From Yarrowia lipolytica (lineage: Eukaryota; Ascomycota; Dipodascomycetes; Dipodascales): 64,000 nucleotides of DNA. The DNA lies in NCBI RefSeq assembly GCF_001761485.1, contig NC_090775.1, forward strand, positions 248,001-312,000, written 5' to 3'. A program made the translations under genes and the position numbers. Under the pieces are notes generated by a model. It made no database searches. It was not told the origin of the DNA and saw nothing but the letters and a program-made list of their open reading frames with translations. Shown here piece by piece: positions 18,890-28,770 of this stretch (positions within the stretch are counted from its first letter, which is position 1; every line of letters starts with the position of its first letter).

Positions 18890-21727
18890 TCACAACTCCA
18901 TCCGCCAGTTATCTTCATCTGGAGAAATATGGCACATATCGTCATCTGAGTTGCCCGGAGGAGGCCCAAAATCGCCCTCGTAAACTACAGCGCCAGCCTT
19001 GCGATGGTGCTCGACCCACGCAGCCTCACTGGTGGCAAGAATGTCGTCGGCTGTGGGACGGCCTCGAGGATCAGGAGTCAGCATCCAAGACACCAATGAA
19101 TCCAGAATACCGAGATCCTGGGTGAGGAACAAAGGAGCCCAGTCGGGGGCCGCAGAGCTTCGCCTAATCACTGGGGGATGCATGTTTGTCGAGCTGGAAG
19201 TGTTGCCCGTGCTGGCTCCACCGTTTCCAGCAGTGCCAGACCTGGAAGAACCGGTGCTTACACCGCTAGAAGAGGTGGTGTTAGCCGTGGTGCAGCTTCG
19301 GAGAGAAGACGAGTGGATACCGTGGTGGTCAAACGGAGGCATGCACGATGGACTCAGCACTCCCCCATCCTCCTCGTACGACTTGCTCCCGCACTCAATC
19401 GCGTCTCGTTCTTGGCCCTGGGAAGAAGTAGGCTCTCCAAACTGATGATCAAATCCAGCCAGGTCGCCAGAAGAGAGCCGACCAGCATCGGTCAAGTCGC
19501 CAGACCGTAGCTTCTGCCAGTGGATGCCGTTATCGGGCAAAACCACGTTGGCAGCAATCTCCAGAATAATCAGACCAAACGAAAAGATATCCGCAGGCTT
19601 GTCGTACTCCTGTCGACTCAGCACCTCGGGAGCGATGTACTCCCGGTCTCCCTCCCGCTCGATTCCCCGAGCTGCTGGCCATGTTGTTGCCATTCCAAAA
19701 TCGCCAATCTTGAGAGTGCCCTCAAAAGTGATGAACACGTTGGCTGGCTTGATGTCCAGATGCATAAAGCCCTCGTTGTGGATGTACCGGATACCGAGGG
19801 CAAGTTCCACGAGAATCTTCCACACTCGCCAGTCGTCCAGACGCGCGATTCGGCCGTTTTCAGCCAGAAAAACATCCAGACTGCCGTTTTCGCAGTACTC
19901 AGTCATGATGAACAGGAATCCATGGTACTCCCACGAGTCGACAAGCTGGACAATGAAATCGCGCCCGTCTTCGTCACGTTTCGACTCGGTCAGCTTACGA
20001 AGAACTTCGACCTCCTCCATTCGTCGAGCACGAGCCTTGGGGCCGGCAAAGGGGTACTTCATCTTCTTCACAGCGTAACGGTTGGGCGGCGTGAGGATGA
20101 CCGAGGAACCCGCAGGCATCTTAACGCGCTCGGTGACCGTGTAAACGGATGAAAACTCGCCAGATCCAATCAGAGAGACGCTGTCAAACTTTTGACTAAG
20201 CCACGACTCGCCAGCAATCATGTTCTCAGCAGATTGGTCCTGGGAAGACCGTTTGGCCGGTGTCCGGGGATCTGCAAAGGTAGGATCACTGGAGAAGTTG
20301 GGCGAGTTAAAGGGATTGTCTCCATTTCCAAGAGGGGTCTCTGGTTCCATGATGGACGAGGCCTGACGAGTGATAGTCCCAGGGGTAATGGTGATCTGCG
20401 ACCCATCTGACCGCTGGTGACTTGCCTTGGCCAGAGAAGACAAGGATGTCAAAGAACCAATGTAAGACGCTCGTCTGTAGGGTCCCAGATTCGTGCTGCT
20501 GTTATTGCTGCTGCTGCCGTTGCTGTCATCATGGTTGTTAGTAGTGAGAGTTCGCTGGACGGATGGAAACGACTCACTCTCCTCCAGGGGCTTCGTAGGC
20601 GTGGAGGGAACGTCGTCCATGAACGAGGAGACTGCCGAACGCAGGTCGAATGCAAAGCGTGATGCTGAATCACGCAGCCCGCTTGGAGGGCCTGAGGGGA
20701 TATTCTGGTGGCCGGTGGTGTTGATTGTGAGGGGCACTCTGTGAGCTCTACCGGAGGACGCAGACCTGTGACTGCTTCCGAGCATGCTGACACCCTCGTG
20801 GGAGACACTGCTGGTGAAGGGCCGGGGTGTGTTTCCGTCTCCTCTGAGTCCGTGCACGTCCTGCAAGCTCGAACTGCCGCTGGGTTTCTTGCAGGGCGTA
20901 TCTGGAGGCACGAGAGAGTGGCCAGAAGATGAGTTGGGCAGGTTGCGCGTTCGTTTCGAAAGCAAGCCCGTGCTCATGAACGCAGTCTGCAGCGGTTTGA
21001 CGAACCGGAACGAGTCTGGAGTGCCGTACTCCTTGTGTTCCACGTCAGCTATCTTTGTTTTGACGAGAGGATGCAAATGGGGTTGAGGATGATGAGGGTG
21101 CGGGTGCGAGTGGTGGGGGTGATGCGTTGGTGTTGGTGGCGATGATTCGACCGACGACGACATGAGATGGATCGTGGGCGGGTTATCTGACAATCGTCGT
21201 TCTCCTCCTCCTCCAGGAGGCACATTCTCTTGCTGGATGGCGGCCTTTTTGAATGGAGGCGCCTTGACCGGCGAATTGGGGTCAGAATCATGGAGTATCA
21301 TCGAGTGGCGCGGTCGGTGGCTCCTGCTGGGGCTGCTGTCCATGTTGATATCTTCGAGCGACAGGTTGGACGCCTCTTCGAGGTTGTAGAGGCCCTTGGA
21401 GCGTCTTAGGGGCTGCATGGTTGACGAGTACACCGTGGGGGGCTCCGAGGCGCGCTGCTTGCTGGGACTGGGGCACGGCGAGAGGTCTGGCGGTAGGTCG
21501 TCGAGATTTGCCACCGTGTTGTTGCGGTGGATGGAGAGGTTGATAAGGGCGTCTGACGCTGAGTCGTCAAGCGACAGCGACGGTGACAGCTGTGGCGTGT
21601 TGGGCTTACTCTTTTTGAGCTTCACCTTGGACAGCGACGGTATGGAGGAGCGTGCCACCGAGTCGGGGCGGTGTTTGCGCCGGCGAGGCGACGGGGAGGC
21701 CGAGGGGGTGGCCGAGCTCATGTACAT
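18890..21727 (-). CDS. SWE1: Wee1-type mitosis-inhibitory protein kinase
   Basis: 945 residues from the first in-frame ATG (complement 21725-21727, MYMSSATPSASPSPRRRK); a second ATG two codons later (21721) is equally possible. The N-terminal 500 residues are disordered and rich in SP/TP sites, suiting CDK control. The kinase domain is at about 515-890: the glycine loop IGSGEFSSVY near 520, YAVKKMK, HLDIKPANVF near 658, DFGMA near 677 and EYIAPEVL near 697. The GxGxFxxV loop, HLDIKPAN and the insert between the late helices are Wee1 hallmarks. The enzyme phosphorylates the inhibitory tyrosine of Cdc28/Cdk1 and delays mitosis. The insert at about 745-840 (SSSLRSCTTANTTSSS...) is longer than usual and serine-rich. 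Confidence 0.93.
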   Translation of the reverse strand: MYMSSATPSASPSPRRRKHRPDSVARSSIPSLSKVKLKKSKPNTPQLSPSLSLDDSASDALINLSIHRNNTVANLDDLPPDLSPCPSPSKQRASEPPTVYSSTMQPLRRSKGLYNLEEASNLSLEDINMDSSPSRSHRPRHSMILHDSDPNSPVKAPPFKKAAIQQENVPPGGGGERRLSDNPPTIHLMSSSVESSPPTPTHHPHHSHPHPHHPQPHLHPLVKTKIADVEHKEYGTPDSFRFVKPLQTAFMSTGLLSKRTRNLPNSSSGHSLVPPDTPCKKPSGSSSLQDVHGLRGDGNTPRPFTSSVSHEGVSMLGSSHRSASSGRAHRVPLTINTTGHQNIPSGPPSGLRDSASRFAFDLRSAVSSFMDDVPSTPTKPLEESESFPSVQRTLTTNNHDDSNGSSSNNSSTNLGPYRRASYIGSLTSLSSLAKASHQRSDGSQITITPGTITRQASSIMEPETPLGNGDNPFNSPNFSSDPTFADPRTPAKRSSQDQSAENMIAGESWLSQKFDSVSLIGSGEFSSVYTVTERVKMPAGSSVILTPPNRYAVKKMKYPFAGPKARARRMEEVEVLRKLTESKRDEDGRDFIVQLVDSWEYHGFLFIMTEYCENGSLDVFLAENGRIARLDDWRVWKILVELALGIRYIHNEGFMHLDIKPANVFITFEGTLKIGDFGMATTWPAARGIEREGDREYIAPEVLSRQEYDKPADIFSFGLIILEIAANVVLPDNGIHWQKLRSGDLTDAGRLSSGDLAGFDHQFGEPTSSQGQERDAIECGSKSYEEDGGVLSPSCMPPFDHHGIHSSSLRSCTTANTTSSSGVSTGSSRSGTAGNGGASTGNTSSSTNMHPPVIRRSSAAPDWAPLFLTQDLGILDSLVSWMLTPDPRGRPTADDILATSEAAWVEHHRKAGAVVYEGDFGPPPGNSDDDMCHISPDEDNWRMEL

Positions 21728-24686
21728 GTGAGTATGGGTATGTCGTGTTGACGCGTCGATCACGGTGTGAGTGTTGTAGTTTGGCGGTAGTTGTAATTCC
21801 GGTCAGGTTGTGTCGTCTGTTTCTTGTCGTGTCGTCTGTCTCGTCCTTGTGTATCGCGTCTGGTGGCGTTTTTCCCCCAAAAAAAATTAGTTGATGCGAT
21901 TGTGGGTGAGGAATGTAGAAAAAGGAGCGTGTGCAAAGAAATGCAAAACTTTTCTGGAGGTCCAGTCGTGTCACAAACGCAGACCTGTTGCTCGGTCGGT
22001 CCTGCTGCTTTGCGTGTGACGTGTCGTGTGGGTGGCGCGAACGGTAGGTGAGCACTTGGGGGGTGCCTCTGGGGTTTGGAGACGCGAACAATGGTGGTGT
22101 TGGGTTGGGGGAGATTGGGACGGGTCTGTCTCCAGAGATGATGTGCGGAGCGGTGCGTCACTCCCAAAGTCTATGCATGGCCCAGGGTAGCGGTCTGATG
22201 GGGGCAAACAAACAGGCGCATGCGTCCATCACCCTCAGAGCGCGAAACCTAGAAGCCTATCCGAGCGAGCACACACACACACATCAAAACAGAAGGTGTG
22301 GGGGCTCGTCGGTTCTGAAGATGGGTGTAAGACAGTGAAGCCGGACGGACAGCCCAGAAGCAACCCGGAGGTGAATATTATGGGAGATAATTATGGTTCC
22401 ATTCTGGCGGGCTTGTTTCTGCCCGGGCCACCATTGCCCAGTGCACGGTGGTAAACGCGTGTAGAGTTGGGAGAGTTCCGTAGGTACAGTAAGTTGAGGA
22501 AGAGGTGAATCTGTGAACGGGTCCAAGTGGAAGGAAGAACCGCACTTGTAGAGACATCGACGGAATGAAGGAAAAAGAAAGAGGAATTTACTCGTCAGAT
22601 GTTCTCCCTACGGCTCGTTCTCCACCGTCAACACATGTCAAACTCGTCCTATTTGTACCGCCAATTTCATCGCTGTATTTGAACACTGGCCTTATTATTA
22701 CGTATTGTCATTCAGGGGTCTTGGCACCCATTGTACTTTTTTCAATCAGACGCGTTCCAAAACTGCGCTATGAGTACAATACGATACAATAGTATGCATC
22801 AAGATACGAATCGTAGACGCAAAAATTATCAGTACGATCCTTGTATGTACTTGTGTCAGCTTCTAATCAAAATACGTCTCGTAATAAACACGTGTCGTAC
22901 GTGGTACCGGCAGCCCAGCAACAAGGATGGACTTGATATGGTCAATCTTGCATGTTTCACCATCGCTTGTTTCAGGTGTAACACTCCAAACAGTACCCAA
23001 ACATGACGACGATCATCGTACATACATCGTATGTATGGCGAGCGGGCAGGTGTGTGAATGGGTTGTGCCCATATAAGAGCATATCTGACGAGTGACATCT
23101 ATCCGACGATTTAGAAACACACAGAAAGTCACCCGACAGGTCTATATAACCAGTTCGAGACCACACTTGTATCAGTTTATCACATTCCAAGCCAACCATG
23201 TGACTACAGTATTTCCAACCCGTCTCACACAGCCCCTCTTGTATGAACCGAAATACAATAGATACCAGCCGTACTTGCCGGACTTGTATGGGTCGGGTAA
23301 CGTAATTTCCCGTACAGTTCGGGTTTACCAGACCCCCCTGACTCGCTTCTGTTATCATATGAAGTGCTCACTATCTAAGACACGAGAGCGGATATCTGCC
23401 CGTGAACCCTCTTGTCCCACTGCGTGAAAGAAAGACGGAAACGTGTCCCCACAGAAATACGAAAGAGCGAGTCAGGGAGCAATCGATGCACTGATGTTGT
23501 TGCGCGTGGCATGCGATACGAGCAAGGGCGCGCCTATGGCATCTACCTGTACAGTATGTACTGGCATTATATCGTGCAATTCATACCAGTCTTATACAAC
23601 GACTTGGGATAATAATAGCGCCAGAAATACCACTAAACATATTACTAACATGGCCCCAATTTCGACGCTAACCAAAAGCAGATGATTGTCGATGATGATG
23701 CCATTGCTTGACTGACAGAGATGAGATGAGACACACTGAGGCAGTAAGTGCCACAACCACGTATGGACATTTCAGTCACGTGACAGGCCGGCAGAGGAAA
23801 GATGCTATCTGGCAGTTTGTGCGGCCACCACCTTCACATCTCGGCTCCACCATAGGCTATGATAATGATATATACTACTCCCATAGAATACGAGTACCAG
23901 TAATTTACTGTAGCTACCGGTACTGTACGGAACTTATACGATACACCCCGGTGCTCTTATGAGTAGGGTGGAGACTGGCACTCGTACCGATACAGATATC
24001 GTCCTCGTACATACCGTACGATAGATACGCAAGACGCTGGATTCGTTCGGCGTGTTCGGCGCACAGTCGCGCATACGTACTAAAAATATTAAACAGTTTC
24101 TCGCAGAAACAAACAGGGGACAATGAAGTCTCTGTTATAATGCCGAGATACTCCATTCTACTTGCTGTACAGCTACTTATTTTCTTGCAGCTTCAAAGTC
24201 GTATGACTGGTATTTATGGCTTTTCCGTCATACGCTCACTCCCATCGACTGTCACCCCACGCTTTACTTGTATTGTTGCTACAAACCGCTTAGACCGCTT
24301 GAACCGCCTAAATGGTCCTCTCTTTTTTGCTTCTTGTCTAAAAATCCAACTGGAGTTTGAAATACAAAAATACCATTTCAGTAAGACAGCAACGATCGTG
24401 AAGTAGCAATACAAAGATATACCAGCGAGCCAAGAGCACGGTAATTGCTGCAAAATATCCAGCGACGCAAACAGCCAATCACGGCAACCTACAGCAAACA
24501 AAAATACCCGGCCAGAGCCCCACAAACCTGCTACCACATGTCCCCTAAGAACCCCCTTTACCCTCCGCCACCAACTCTATTTCTTGCTACTCAACCTGCA
24601 CCCAACTCTGCACTTGCAGAATACACACATTTACTACGGAGGTCCCGGCACCTAATCTGACATACACCACATTACCGCCATCTGTC
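21728..24686. other. Shared upstream region of SWE1 and VAC7
   Basis: A 3-kb divergent spacer. The SWE1-proximal 350 bp is GC-rich and probably its promoter and leader. A short CA repeat lies at 22270-22283. A TATATAA at about 23142 followed by a CA-rich leader and ATGTGA looks like a promoter without a gene. A GTCACGTGAC palindrome is at 23775-23784. The last 250 bp are CA-rich and lead to VAC7. No supported gene. Confidence 0.45.
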
Positions 24687-27299
24687 ATGCCCGAACCCGA
24701 CAAGAGGGCCGCCGCCACAGCGGCGTCGCAGAGTCCGTCAGATCACGTGACCAGAATCTCCTCCACCGCCACGCCGTCTCGTCCACGCATACACACCACT
24801 CCCACCCCACAGTCTGAGGTTCTGTTGCCCCAGCAGCCTTTGTCGGCTTCACCCACCAAGACTGAGAGCGCGGAGCAGGCTGACAAGTACAAGACGCTCA
24901 AGGGCCGACCGGAGGAAGCAGGACCGCCGCCCACGCCGACCATAGCGCCCGCTGCGGTCATCACACATCTGGTTCCGAAACACAAAAAAAGCAAAACCAG
25001 ACTCAAGAGCACCCCCAAGTCGAGCCCTCGAACCACACCCACCAGAACAACACCGTACAGGTCGTACTCCACCACAGATGAAGACCCGGAGAGTTCAGAT
25101 GAAGATATCGGTCCCGGATCGCTGCTAGCCGCCCAACAACGTCTGCCAATCGGAGTGCCTGACAAAAACAGACACCCCAAGCTCAAAAGCCACGCCAGCG
25201 CTCCCGCAGTGCCCATGGCCAGAGACCCCAGCGGAGGAAGCGTCACTAATGGCTCTTCCGTCGGGCCTACCATCACCACAATCACTCCTGGAGGCTACAA
25301 CTCCACCCCCGGAGCTTCTACAGGCGAGTCTCTCACTAATGCATCTTCGTCTTTGCCTGCATCGTCGCTTCCAGGTATCGCATCTGTCTCGTCACCCTCA
25401 CTCCCCACGACTCTGCCTCCATCGTCGACTTCAAACTCAGGTACTTCTACCCCAGCAGTGCTCTCAGACCCCGTCGTCAAGCCCCGAAAGGCATCTGCTC
25501 CTGCACCCGCCTCAAACTCGCATATTACCGTGGAGACAGAAACCGTGCCTGCTGTGCCCACTGTCTCCGTAGCGCCTCCGCCACCAGTGCAGCCTCAGAC
25601 TGATAGCAACAGCAACACAAACTATCAGGGCGGGTCTGTCAACTCCACTGTGGCGTTGTCTGGAGGCCCACAGCTGGGTTCAGGCTCCAACTCTCTAAGA
25701 CTCAAGAAGTCACAGGATGTCAAGTCGAGGAAAAAGAAGGGCAGATCCCAGCTTTCGCAGCAGGGGAACACCAAAGCCGAAATCTTCGCGGCCAAGGTCG
25801 CTTCCGCCGTCGACGAAGTCCACTCCTCAGACTCGGACGAAGACTTTGTATACGAGTCCAACCCCATGGAGAAGCCCACGGTGAACCCTCGTGCTCTTGG
25901 CGTGGCCCTAGGACCAACTGCCCGTATGGCTCGGCCCTCAGTGTCGTCTTTATCTTCCATCGTTCACGACGAAGAAGACAACCCGGCAGTATCTGTCCCC
26001 GATCTCAACTACGACTCGTCCTGCTCCACTACCAGTGACCACCCCGAGTTTGTCAACATGACCAACAACCCACGGTTCCAGTCCAGACATCCTTCTCTTT
26101 CTTCTGTGGGTAAACCCATGGGTTCGTCTGAACGAAGAGGTATGTCTCAAGACTACTCTGATATTGAAAAGGACGGAATTCCTCTCTTTCCGCATGATAA
26201 TGGGCTCGATAGCAAGGGACAGGCGAACAGAACATTCTCTGGACCCCCTCGAATGCCTCCTCGCCTCAACAATGCCCACTCGGGCTCTCATCTTGGCAAC
26301 GACGCCCGTAAACGCGCACCAGTCAGCAATTATGGAAGTCTACGAAACGCTGCGTCTCTCGCACGTCTTGGAGGGGGCTCTCTGCGACGTCTGGGTTCGT
26401 ATACAAAGGAAGATCCTCCTTTAGAACCCACCAAGACCCGCGGTACTGGAGGCTCACGACGTGGTCCTCTCGGTGGCAGCTCCAGTGCTGGTTTTACCAA
26501 CGATGAGGAGTACTACGACTTTGATGTGGATGCTGATCTCGACGACGAAGAGTTTGATGATGCATCAGAAAGCACTCCTCTTCGAAGGGGAGACAGCAGT
26601 CGGAGAGTGCGTAAGAACGGGCAATTTTCTCCCCACAACTTCCATAAGAGCTCCCATCATGCTCGGTGGCGAGGTATTCGACGAGCTATTTGGATCATGT
26701 CTTCTCTAGTGGCTGTTCTGCTCACTGGCTTTGTGTTTGGCTTTGTGCTTGCTACAAACCGCCCCCTGCAGAACGTCAGTGTCGTGGATATCACGGAGCT
26801 GCTCATTTCCGAGCAGGAGCTGGTGTTTGACATTGTTGTCAAGGCCTTCAACCCCGGTATTTTGTCGGTGGTGGTGCCGTTCCTAGATATTGATGTGTTC
26901 GCCAAGCCCATAGTGTCCAAGGACGACAAAGACGAAAAGGACAAGAACATTCTGTTGCTGGGCAACATTGACGAGTTTGATGTGCCTCTGCGATTCGAGG
27001 GCGGCTTTTTCACCCGGCACGCCCAATCGGCCATGGGTGAGGTCCGTCTGAATGACCCCGGTGTGCCCCGTAATGCGACTCTGGATTCAGGAGTACCCTT
27101 GATGCTGCGGGTACCTGACAAAGACAAGGGCGACAAGGACAAGGAGCCATTGACTCCGGAAGAGCGGTGGAAGAAGATTTGCTCCGAGCCGTTTGAGCTC
27201 ATTGTTCGCGGCGTACTCAAGTATGATCTGCCGCTGTTCCACAAGGGTCAGTCCACCACGGTTTCGAAGAGTGTCAAGGTGACGCCACATAAAAACTAG
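24687..27299 (+). CDS. VAC7: Vacuolar segregation protein Vac7
   Basis: 870 residues from the ATG in CTGTCATGCCC. The first 660 residues are disordered, Ser/Pro-rich and basic in patches, with an acidic run at about 610-630. One membrane segment (about 668-692, IWIMSSLVAVLLTGFVFGFVLA) is followed by a conserved C-terminal lumenal domain beginning NRPLQNVSVVDITELLISEQ. ISEQELVFDIVVKAFNPGI is the signature of the Vac7 family. In yeast Vac7 sits in the vacuole membrane and activates the Fab1 PI3P 5-kinase complex, controlling PI(3,5)P2, vacuole size and inheritance. The length is shorter than the S. cerevisiae protein, with the loss in the disordered part. Confidence 0.9.
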   Translation: MPEPDKRAAATAASQSPSDHVTRISSTATPSRPRIHTTPTPQSEVLLPQQPLSASPTKTESAEQADKYKTLKGRPEEAGPPPTPTIAPAAVITHLVPKHKKSKTRLKSTPKSSPRTTPTRTTPYRSYSTTDEDPESSDEDIGPGSLLAAQQRLPIGVPDKNRHPKLKSHASAPAVPMARDPSGGSVTNGSSVGPTITTITPGGYNSTPGASTGESLTNASSSLPASSLPGIASVSSPSLPTTLPPSSTSNSGTSTPAVLSDPVVKPRKASAPAPASNSHITVETETVPAVPTVSVAPPPPVQPQTDSNSNTNYQGGSVNSTVALSGGPQLGSGSNSLRLKKSQDVKSRKKKGRSQLSQQGNTKAEIFAAKVASAVDEVHSSDSDEDFVYESNPMEKPTVNPRALGVALGPTARMARPSVSSLSSIVHDEEDNPAVSVPDLNYDSSCSTTSDHPEFVNMTNNPRFQSRHPSLSSVGKPMGSSERRGMSQDYSDIEKDGIPLFPHDNGLDSKGQANRTFSGPPRMPPRLNNAHSGSHLGNDARKRAPVSNYGSLRNAASLARLGGGSLRRLGSYTKEDPPLEPTKTRGTGGSRRGPLGGSSSAGFTNDEEYYDFDVDADLDDEEFDDASESTPLRRGDSSRRVRKNGQFSPHNFHKSSHHARWRGIRRAIWIMSSLVAVLLTGFVFGFVLATNRPLQNVSVVDITELLISEQELVFDIVVKAFNPGILSVVVPFLDIDVFAKPIVSKDDKDEKDKNILLLGNIDEFDVPLRFEGGFFTRHAQSAMGEVRLNDPGVPRNATLDSGVPLMLRVPDKDKGDKDKEPLTPEERWKKICSEPFELIVRGVLKYDLPLFHKGQSTTVSKSVKVTPHKN

Positions 27300-27652
27300 C
27301 TATTTAATATTTATTGAGTGTATTTCATCTGTGTGTTATTGTTCCCTGTGGCTACAGTAGAATGTATATCTAAGATACTTGTACAGCTTTTCTTTGTGGT
27401 TATACTGTACTGTATGTGTTGTTTTCCGTGTTTAACATCTGATTTTCTGGACACTGTATGATTGTATGTGTGATACGAGAGATACGATACAACGGAAGAA
27501 TTATCGTAAGTCGTTTTTGCAGTGTCTAATCATGACCAATACAAGGCATATTTAATATGACCTGATTAACTACAATACAGTGCACACTTCAGGGGACTGC
27601 TGTGACCTCTACGTACAATCCACGATGTCGATCTTAATATGTATTTCTATGC
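27300..27652. terminator. Convergent 3' ends of VAC7 and QCR8
   Basis: A 353-bp spacer between two stop codons. TATTTAATATTTATT directly after the VAC7 stop is a plausible 3' end element. No gene. Confidence 0.4.
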
Positions 27653-28245
27653 TTATTCGGCAAGAGCCTTGGCGAGCTCGTGTCGGCCAGCCTTGGTGTA
27701 GAGCCACTCGTTCTTCTCAGAGGCCTGGGTCCAGACGTAGTAGAAGAAAGAGACGGGCAGGATGACAAAGAGAGCCTGGTTCTTAGTTCGTCGGAAGGTG
27801 TTGAAGATGGCAGCGTGCACGACACCGGCGAAGGGTCGAGCAGCAAAGGGGGAGATGGTGTATCCAGCGATACCTGAGTTAGTATGATTGGGGAAGGAGT
27901 GACGATTGACTGGTGTGTGGTGATGGTTTGTCTATCTTGCGCGTGACTTTTTACTAGACCCTCAATTCGACCACAAAGGGACCAAGTTGGCCCTGGGTCG
28001 GTTGTAGTAGTGGACTGGTTGTACCAATATCATTGATCACCTCTAACACACTCTTGATGTGGTATGTTGTCCACGTAGGTCACCGCCTGATCATCACGCA
28101 CCATTGTTGTCCTGAAGCCCTCATCGCGTGTCGAATAGCGTCCAATAAATAACGCAAGGCCTCATCCTGTCTTCTTGTACTCACCCTTCTGAGGGGGGGA
28201 GCCCATGTGTCCCCACCATCCCATGTAGTGTCCGTTGCCTCCCAT
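27653..28245 (-). CDS. QCR8: Ubiquinol-cytochrome c reductase subunit 8 (spliced)
   Basis: Two exons: 28245-28185 and 27873-27653, giving 93 residues. Exon 1 encodes MGGNGHYMGWWGHMGSPPQK plus one base; exon 2 continues GIAGYTISPFAARP and ends HELAKALAE. The MGWWGHMG start, the FRRTKNQ segment and the single membrane helix (about 55-70, ALFVILPVSFFYYVW) match yeast Qcr8, a small inner-membrane subunit of complex III next to cytochrome b. The intron (27874-28184, 311 nt) has donor GTGAGT and acceptor CTAACTCAG. Without splicing neither exon makes a sensible protein, which is why the gene is easily missed. Confidence 0.93.
27874..28184 (-). other. QCR8 intron
   Basis: 311-nt intron with GTGAGTACAAG donor and ACTAACTCAG acceptor. 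The branch-point CTAAC is separated from the CAG by one base. It splits codon 21 after its first base. Confidence 0.9.
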
Positions 28246-28770
28246 TTTGATAGATGTGTTTAGTTAGTGAAGGTGAGATGATTTTCGTGAGCTTTGGCTT
28301 TGAAAGATACCCGTGTGATTCCATTGGCTGTTGGGAGGAACGGTAGGGTAACCCTGGGGAGCATCACTGTGGTGTGCTGGGAGCAAAGCTTATTGTGGGC
28401 GAATGGAACACTTCCAATATGCATGGTTCAGTGTCAGCAGCAAGCTGAATGATGAGACAATATGGGGACAATATGGAGACAGTAAAACGAGATGATAACT
28501 GACGATAACATGATGAACCCGAAAAGCATACATTCTGGATTTATGATTGGATGCTGCTTATTGATATATTTGTACAAATCTTGTAGGCGATACTCCTCAA
28601 CATACATCTCTACAAGGACATGTTCATACTCTTGATGTCATTGTTATACATCTATCGTTTGATTTCTCTATGGCTCTATTAATCCGTGGGAGCCGTTTCT
28701 CCACCGCACCAGGCATGATTAAGTGATTGTAGCTATGGAGTGTACATGCTTGTAGTTGGTACAGTCTAGT
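28246..28770. promoter_or_regulatory. QCR8 upstream region
   Basis: 525 bp between the QCR8 start and the KAP104 stop. No ORF of note. The part beside QCR8 should hold its promoter; the part from about 28560 is AT-rich and likely KAP104 3' sequence. Confidence 0.4.
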
